From Hymenopellis radicata (taxonomy: Eukaryota; Basidiomycota; Agaricomycetes; Agaricales; Physalacriaceae): a stretch of DNA of 64,000 nt. The stretch spans positions 62,001 through 126,000 of the forward strand of contig JADNRX010000027.1 of NCBI GenBank assembly GCA_015501595.1, written 5' to 3'. The notes under the pieces are model-generated. The model searched no databases, was not told where the DNA came from, and saw nothing but the letters and a program-made list of their open reading frames with translations. Shown here in pieces: positions 57,732-64,000 of the stretch (position 1 is its first letter; every line of letters begins with the position of its first letter). The position numbers were made by a program, and so were the translations under genes.

Positions 57732-59929
57732 TCAAGCATCCAACTCCATAACTCGTCTCGAAAACTTGCTCTTGTTCCGAATAGTCGGGCCTTGGAAAAA
57801 GAGGACCTAGAAACATGGACCAGGTGAGCCATTCGTTGGGGAGAGACAATGATACGTACAAATGGGATAGGAATCATCATAGCAGCCAAGCAGCCGAAAA
57901 TCGTGGAAGCCAAGCTGATTGTACAACTGCGTCGTGAAAAGAGGAAATCCCATTGCTGCCAAGTTGCCTAGAATGAAGCGTTAGAACTTCTGATGTTCGT
58001 GGATTGCTAAACAAGCTCACGACACATGCTTTGCCCAGCTAGTGCGGATGACGCGTACGGTCCATACCTATAAAATACTATTCAGCTAAACTCGAAGTAC
58101 GGAACGCGACGTGTCCTACGTGTCTGCGAGATACGCAAACGCCGCAACGTATATGATGTAGATACATGACGATCTGCAAGAGGCGTCAATACGTGTAGAA
58201 GGAAATGTAGGAACGAGGTCCTGACCACAATTGCAAGGCAAGGTACACTCCAATGGATGTAGGAGGAAGATGTCCAGGAGTACAAGAAGATGCCGGCTGG
58301 GAGCATAACGGCGGCTGCACAGCTCGAATAGAGACGCGCTTCGGGCCCGCGGTTTGCATGGTTAGAACTGAGGCCTAAGCGTCAGAATTTGTTATCACAC
58401 GAAGGCAGAAAAGCAGGTCGTACTGGTACAGTCGTTCTTGAAAAGTGTTGGAGAGATAGCCGAGGATGCTTCCAACGCTGATGAAAAGTATCAGCGGCAG
58501 CAACGAACCGAGAAGGAAGGTGTACATCATGGTAGCAAACACGGAACCTACTTCCCCTTTATTGAAGTCATACAAAGTTTCGAACGATAATGAAATCGAC
58601 CTGAATGGAGAACAAGAAATCCATGGTAGAACAAAGGTGGTAGATGCTCAACGTACGAGACCAGGGCGTAGGTCATACCCCATGCAAAGCCGACCCATAA
58701 CTTCCTAATGAGTACAATAGCGAGTCAAAAGGCGGAAGGCACTTACACTGAAACTGAAGACAACTGGTTCTGCAAAGAGGAGATCTGAAAGTTGCAAATC
58801 AACGCCATCGCGATCGGAAGAACCAAAGGCGCGCACATATCGGTCTTGTACACGAAATGAAGACGAGTTTCTTGAGACAGGGACCCTCGACCTCAACCCG
58901 TGCGCGATATCTAGGATTCCCGGTCTCCTTCCTAGTTTTGCGTGCAATACCACGCAGTACGATCGAAGCGCGCGTTTCCTTCATGACGATGGGCAGCAAG
59001 ATGATGAAAATGGCGCAGATCCTATAAGCATGTCTTGAGGTTGATACAGTGGATCCAGCAAAAGAAGAAGGCCTACATCATGAGCACCCATTCGATCCAC
59101 TTCCACTCCAAGTCCGCATTTTCCTCTATCCAACCGGCTATCATAGGTCCGAACCCTGTACCGCTGATAGCCGCAGCGGTGAAGATGGCCATCGGTACGC
59201 CACGTCTGAGAAGAAAATCGATTACACGCGACGTCTCAAGAATGGGGCACGATAACTTACTGACTTGGTTTCCAAATATCCGAAATCGTGCCCCCAACCA
59301 TCGTATTCCATGTCGACCCAAAGCTGCCTTGTAGGAATCGACCTATCAGGACGGTTTGAACATTGGGTGCTCTGACAGATGGTTAGGCGTATACGATGGC
59401 AAGCATAGAAAAGGGCCGCACAAGGCCACCATGAGGTATAGAATGAAGAACGATCCGCCTGCGACAAAGTACAAAGGCTGCCTCCCAAATTCTTCACTGA
59501 AAGACGCAGTGACGAGGGGGACAATGCCAAAACCGAGGGTGTACATGCTGATCCCGACGGTGGCCTGAAAGTGTGTACAATTCAGGTCTGCGCACATAGA
59601 ATCCGCGCCGAGAATGTAACCTGCAGCGGTTATGGCTAAAGAAGGTGTTATTTTTTGCCACCAATGGACAGGGAGAGCGAAATAACGTACATCCTATGAA
59701 GGTGGAGAACGATGCCAGGAACGTGATAGACCATTTGCGAGGAGAAGAGAAATTGACTGGGTTGCGAGGGTCGCCGTCTTCAAATTCCACCTTGTAATGT
59801 GCATTAGTGGGTGATATACGTGAGCCGAGGACGACTCACAAAAATGGGCGCGTCGAAGGGGGTGACGGTGGTTACAGTCGTGGCAGCGGCATTATCTTTC
59901 TCAGCTTGTCCGGTTTCGATATCTACCAT
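57732..59929 (-). pseudogene. MFS (DHA1-type) transporter with damaged 3' end
   Basis: Reads as a drug:proton antiporter-type MFS protein. The N-terminus MVDIETGQAEKDNAAATT is followed by VEFEDGDPRNPVNFSSPRKW, the TM4-5 region GRFLQGSFGSTWNTMVGG, GPMIAGWIEENADLEWKW, the family motif FISCTRPIYLLFAEPVV, LWVGFAWGMTYALVS and GPEARLYSSC. At least nine exons join in frame from 59929 to about 58210. After that the exon reading IIYVAAFAYLADT does not keep phase. Near 57910, an apparent 11-base deletion between two GGCTTCCA copies shifts the frame before ASTIFGCLAAMMIPIPF. The natural stop is at 57732. Loss of the last two membrane segments in frame suggests recent inactivation, unless these are sequence errors. 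Confidence 0.65.
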
Positions 59930-61087
59930 GTAGATTATAGTAAGCTACGTGCAAGTTACCTACTTATGAAACGAAAAAGACCTTGCGAGGTACGCGTTTT
60001 TAACGCGACCTGGGGATGGGCAGCGTTCTGTGCCACGAACGGGACCATGAAGGGAGAGAACAAGGAGAGAAGACGAGGTCCCGAGTCATAACTTTCGAGC
60101 CGTTTAGCCCTTATACCCTGGAAATCATGAAGAGCCCCGGGCTGGGTCGAGTCATTTTGGGTGAGTAAGGTATAACAAGTTCACCATAACGCACACGCAG
60201 ATACGCTCAGAAGATAGAGTACTCCATTCAAGCGATTCACATAAATTGTGGGTTCCTTTATGGCTGTTTGTGTTCAAAAAGAAAACAGGAGAGCCCCTGT
60301 TCAAGATGCCAGTGCCGTAAGACGCCTGCGGCAGGCATTTCTTTCCCTTCCTCGACACGGGATGAGCTTGGGCTTGGACGCGAAGACCACAAGCAACGCC
60401 CTCATGTATCTGAAGATGAATCTGAATTCTGAGCTCATTCTTGATATCATGCACGTTTGAGGTCTCAGCCTCCCTACATCCCATACAGTAAATGAGGGGA
60501 CTCATTATTTGAGGAGGCCGAGTCCACGACATGAGTTTCCTCTTCATTGAATCGCCAGATAAAACAGTGATTGTCATCGCAACGCGTGTCTGAAGCAACA
60601 GTAATGACACTGACTATGACGAAGACGTGAATTCAGTGTCTCCTTTCTCATTTATGTATCTGTGGATTGTCATATCCTCGCGGTCGTTCTACCGAGGGGT
60701 ATCTATCGGTCGCTTGAAGAGATAAAGCGGTATGTTTCTGAAGAACATAGATAGACCGAACTGCCAGGTAAAGTCAGAATTGAAATCCTACCCTTGTCCA
60801 TAGCACCAAAATTCGACATGTCAATTGGCATTGGACGCCCGCAGAACGTGTAGTGGAGCCAATGCGATTTGTGGTCTGGCCCGGCACTGTCTCCTGATAG
60901 CAAAGAGCCAAATGGATGATGAAACCACCGCGACTTGGAGTCTCTTGGACCGCGACCATCGGTCAAATCGGAGTACACATAAATCGACCAGGAATAGGGG
61001 CGTGTTGTTGATCAAGCGCGTTGCATGCAAACAGTCAGCTTGCTTTCTGCCATCACCATCATCGTTGTGGACGTTGTTGGCGGTGAA
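59930..61087. other. Gene-poor region
   Basis: Promoter of the MFS gene and upstream region of COA6. Frames at 60152-60610 (minus) and 60703-60978 (minus) show no domain and no splice partners. Confidence 0.35.
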
Positions 61088-61435
61088 ATGTGGTGGCCAT
61101 TCTCCTCGACGAGCTCAAGCAAAAAGTCTGAAGATGGCGCTCCCACTCGGCAAGATCGACAGCAGTGCTGGGACGCGCGAGACACCTACTTTGCCTGCTT
61201 AGATCGTGCCGGAGTGGTCAAAGCTGGACAGGAAGGCGAGAACGCCTGCCGCGACGAGGCCAAGCTTTACAAAATGAACTGTGCACAGAGTTGGGTAGGT
61301 CTGCTCTGGGTTGCATTAATGTTTTGCTTACGTTGGTTGCAGATTGAATACTTCAATCAGCGCAGAGTGATCGCTGATGCACAGAAGCAGAGACTAGCTC
61401 AGGCCAGGACACAGGCTGAGAACGCTAAAAGATAA
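61088..61435 (+). CDS. COA6: COA6-like cytochrome c oxidase assembly factor
   Basis: Exons 61088-61294 and 61343-61435 give 99 residues. The twin CX9C-type core is clear: RQQCWDARDTYFACLDRAG, then ENACRDEAKLYKMNCAQSW, followed by IEYFNQRRV, exactly the pattern of COA6, an intermembrane-space protein that helps deliver copper to cytochrome c oxidase. A WWPF N-terminus and a helical, Gln/Ala-rich tail complete it. An upstream in-frame ATG (61025) would add 21 hydrophobic residues, but the shorter start matches the family. The single intron is 48 nt. Confidence 0.9.
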   Translation: MWWPFSSTSSSKKSEDGAPTRQDRQQCWDARDTYFACLDRAGVVKAGQEGENACRDEAKLYKMNCAQSWVGLLWVALMFCLRWLQIEYFNQRRVIADAQKQRLAQARTQAENAKR

Positions 61436-61860
61436 TGCTACCTTTGGCCTATGTCTCTCCGCGTATGTTGGCCAACTCAAGGGATCGGTTCTGTAATAAT
61501 CCAGCTTCAGTTTTCTTTGCGTTCGCGGTATTCTTGGACCATCAGTGCATATAGCCAGTGTTGCAATATAACATCGCCTACCTCACGACCCGAGCATAAA
61601 TGCCGCACTGCTTTTTTTGATATATCGTTGATGATATATGATACCCCGTAAGCAGCCTGTTAATATCTTGCTTCAATTAGTGCCCAGCCCGTAGGCCGAG
61701 TCAGTGTTGACCTACGTTATTCCGAAGATCGACTCGCGGGCCGCGGCGGGCGCCTTAGTGATCACGCACAGACCGACGATTTAGATGCAAGGGGCATCCA
61801 TTCAAGCGAGAGACAGGAGACCAAGTTATACCCACCTCGATCACTATGTTTTGGTTCACG
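61436..61860. other. Intergenic
   Basis: No gene seen. Confidence 0.3.
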
Positions 61861-61869
61861 TATATATAA
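61861..61869 (+). promoter_or_regulatory. TATA box
   Basis: TATATATAA about 105 bases upstream of the ATG at 61973. Confidence 0.5.
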
Positions 61870-61972
61870 CGCACTGGATCCTATCGTATCCTCATTGGCA
61901 CCCTCAGTGATCATCACCCGTCTCGCTTATATCTACAGCACTTGGGCTATACCTTTGCAACTGTTCGCCTTC

Positions 61973-62807
61973 ATGCAGACGACACGAGAAAGATTCACGG
62001 GCTACTCGGATTTCTTCGCGTCAGGCTTTCGTGCAGTCGTTCGACGCACCAGCATCAGCCTTCGCGCACCAACCAGTCCCGAAGATATCACTACTGCATC
62101 GCTGCACTCCACGCCCACCGCCTGTCACAGGCATCCTCACTCCTTCTCCTTCTCATCCAAGCGCTCCTTGATTGACATTTCTGCCGACGAGAAACAGAGG
62201 CGACGCGCTTCTTTCATGGAGTTTTCATCCGCCCTCTTCGACAAACTTACGGCTGCCGCCGCGGACAGCGACGCGCCGCCTCTTTACGGCGGAAGACGAA
62301 GGGCGCAAGGGCTTTGCAAACCGCACTCCGATGGCTGGATCACTGGTGGCGGACCTGTCTCGTACCCGTTTGTGTACGTCCTCCTTTGATCCCCAGGTGT
62401 ATTCAGTGCTCACGTATAGCGCGAATAGAGAGGTCGATTTTACATCGTTCCAGACCATTGACCCATTCACCTCGTCCCCGGACGCGAAATCCATCTTCAT
62501 CGATCTCTCGTCTGAGACATCCACCGCGTCGAGTGCGCAGAAAAGGGAATCATTCCTCTCCTTGTCTGACGGGTCCGTCGTCAGCCTTGTTGAAACTCCA
62601 CCACCGCCTCGCCCGATGTCTTTGCCTGCCCCCACTGCTGTGCGCAAATCCCCGGCCCCAAAAAGAAGAGACACTATCAATTTCCCATGGGTAGAGGACG
62701 ACGAGGAGGATAACTGGATAGGGCACACGGAGGATGATACTGTTGAGGATCCCGCAAATCGAATTGACTGGCGTCAATTCCATGTCGATGTTTTGTTGGA
62801 TGATTAA
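61973..62807 (+). CDS. Unknown Ser/Pro-rich protein with acidic C-terminus
   Basis: The frame from ATG 61973 reads MQTTRERFTGYSDFFASGFR and then a Ser-rich stretch, open to about 62388. From about 62290 a second frame is open and continues to 62807, with LSLSDGSVVSLVETPPPPRP, VEDDEEDNWIGHTEDD and the end FHVDVLLDD. Both halves look coding, so either a very short intron (25-29 nt near 62360-62395, shorter than all others here) or a one-base frameshift joins them. The product would be about 270 residues, largely disordered, with an acidic C-terminus. No family recognised. A strong TATA box lies upstream. Confidence 0.5.
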
Positions 62808-64000
62808 AACTCGTAGATGCATCTACTATATATTTTCCTTGGAGACCATTGGATCATATAATTTATTGTTTGTTGTACAACGGACTGTGTAACATCAACA
62901 CGCATATTAGAGCTTTGAAAAAGTCAGGATTCGTTGAACTTGAAGACTGAGGACATGTCAATGGAGGGCAAACTTTCCGGACTTCGCGGTGGCATTCAAA
63001 GCACATATGATAATTGTGGCGTACTGCTTCAGGTTTCAATGATTAAACAACTGAATGAGCAATGGGCCTTACCTGCGCCACAGGCGGCCCGCTGGACAGT
63101 TCCTAGATGCGTCAGTCGCTTCGATTAATACCCACTCTCCGAGTCGGATTACCCCCGTAATGGAATCAATTATGCAGATCATAGCCAAGGCATTGAATCT
63201 CCTCTTGACCGTCCGAGCTCGGGATCCAGTACGATCAGCTCCTATCGTCTCACTCACACTCCCCTCGGCTTGCGGAGACTTCGGATCCAGAAACAGTTGT
63301 GCCGTCGGTGTCGATCTTTCTTCTTCTTCAGAACCCAGAGCAGGCCGACGAAAGTCGGGAACTTTGATAGCTGCGATCGTCCTTTTGCAAAAAAGCCTCG
63401 ATATTTTGAAGAGCACCGGCAATCTGCGAGCTTCGATCTTGCTTGATGCTGGTGCGGCCTCATGCCTAACCCATTGCATACGCGACAATACACTGAGTGG
63501 CGCAACTTCTTAATGTGGACAGAGAAACAGCGTGACAAGGACAAACGTTCGGAAGGCACAGACGACGTGTGCGCTCATTTGGCGCGTGAGCTTTCGGGCG
63601 CACGGTGAGAGACCCAGCGCATTGATATATTGCATCCAGGCGACTCTGAAGCAGTGCATACTTGAAGTTGATGGTTCCGTAGGCAACGACTGTTCCTTCC
63701 TTCCTTCCTCGCTGCCGGCTTTTAAAATGAGCGGACGCGTAACTTCTTGAGTCACGCTCGTCGCTCGCAGCTCCGCAAGAAGTCCAGGATAAGGAAGTGT
63801 TCATACTCATACTCGATGTCACTCAGCTCTCGGAGACGCCAGAGAACTCTGGGTGTTGCATTGGGCCTAGATCCTTTTTTTTCAGAATGGCTGTATTTCA
63901 CTGTGCTTAAACATGTAACAAATGTTCTACATTCTCAACAGTACGAGTGGAGACGTCATTCATGGCCTCTGACACTCGGCATTGACTCGGCATGCCGACA
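62808..64000. other. No confident gene
   Basis: Opposing frames at 63055-63513 (plus) and 63069-63488 (minus) overlap and neither shows a domain. A short pyrimidine-rich tract (TTCC)n lies at about 63691-63705. Nothing firm. Confidence 0.35.

Noticed and set aside
62225..62728. 167-codon minus-strand open frame
   Set aside because: Mirror of the acidic-tailed plus-strand gene, which has a TATA box and biased codons.

Overview
The window is nuclear DNA of a wood-decaying basidiomycete (Agaricomycetes), most likely a white-rot lineage. The support is direct. Genes are broken by many short introns (mostly 48-60 nt, GT-AG). Multi-copy F-box proteins and multi-pass membrane proteins typical of mushrooms recur along the window. 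There is also a full cellobiose dehydrogenase, an alcohol-oxidase-type GMC enzyme and a decayed CYP53-type (benzoate para-hydroxylase) P450. I saw no tRNA, rRNA, CRISPR array or reverse transcriptase. All exon joins were made by eye from splice signals and reading frame.

Layout. 0-8 kb: decayed CYP53 P450, a RhoGDI-domain protein with a signal peptide, a small MYND-finger protein, and a mosaic of local duplications. 8-13 kb: two F-box proteins (the second frameshifted) and a decayed P-loop gene. 13-19.5 kb: a ~500-bp dispersed repeat in two copies, a multi-TM gene interrupted by a 665-bp insertion, and a broken LSM14/Scd6 fragment. 20-28 kb: a possible 8-kb mobile element. Two inverted AACTT/AAGTT-rich arrays enclose a many-exon gene ending in a J-domain-like segment and a decayed DDE integrase-type transposase. 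28-31.3 kb: a 203-bp tandem duplication, a decayed deuterolysin (M35), QCR8 and a Tlg1/syntaxin-6-type t-SNARE. 31.4-40 kb: F-box protein, intact paralogue of the interrupted multi-TM gene, secreted epoxide-hydrolase-like enzyme, F-box protein. 40-47 kb: 12-exon APC-family (GABA/choline permease type) transporter, another multi-TM protein, glutamine-synthetase-like enzyme. 47.3-53.6 kb: cellobiose dehydrogenase and alcohol oxidase, convergent. 54.5-62.8 kb: DUF6534-type membrane protein, acyltransferase remnant, MFS transporter with damaged 3' end, COA6-like protein and an unknown acidic-tailed protein.

Working together. CDH (secreted, oxidises cellobiose, can feed electrons to lytic polysaccharide monooxygenases) and alcohol oxidase (makes hydrogen peroxide from small alcohols) would both serve oxidative wood decay. 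The decayed CYP53 and deuterolysin suggest that part of this repertoire is being lost. QCR8, COA6 and the t-SNARE are conserved housekeeping genes embedded among fast-changing families. The contrast between exon-perfect genes (CDH 21 exons, AOX 18, APC 12) and frame-broken neighbours argues that most of the breaks are real decay rather than poor sequence.
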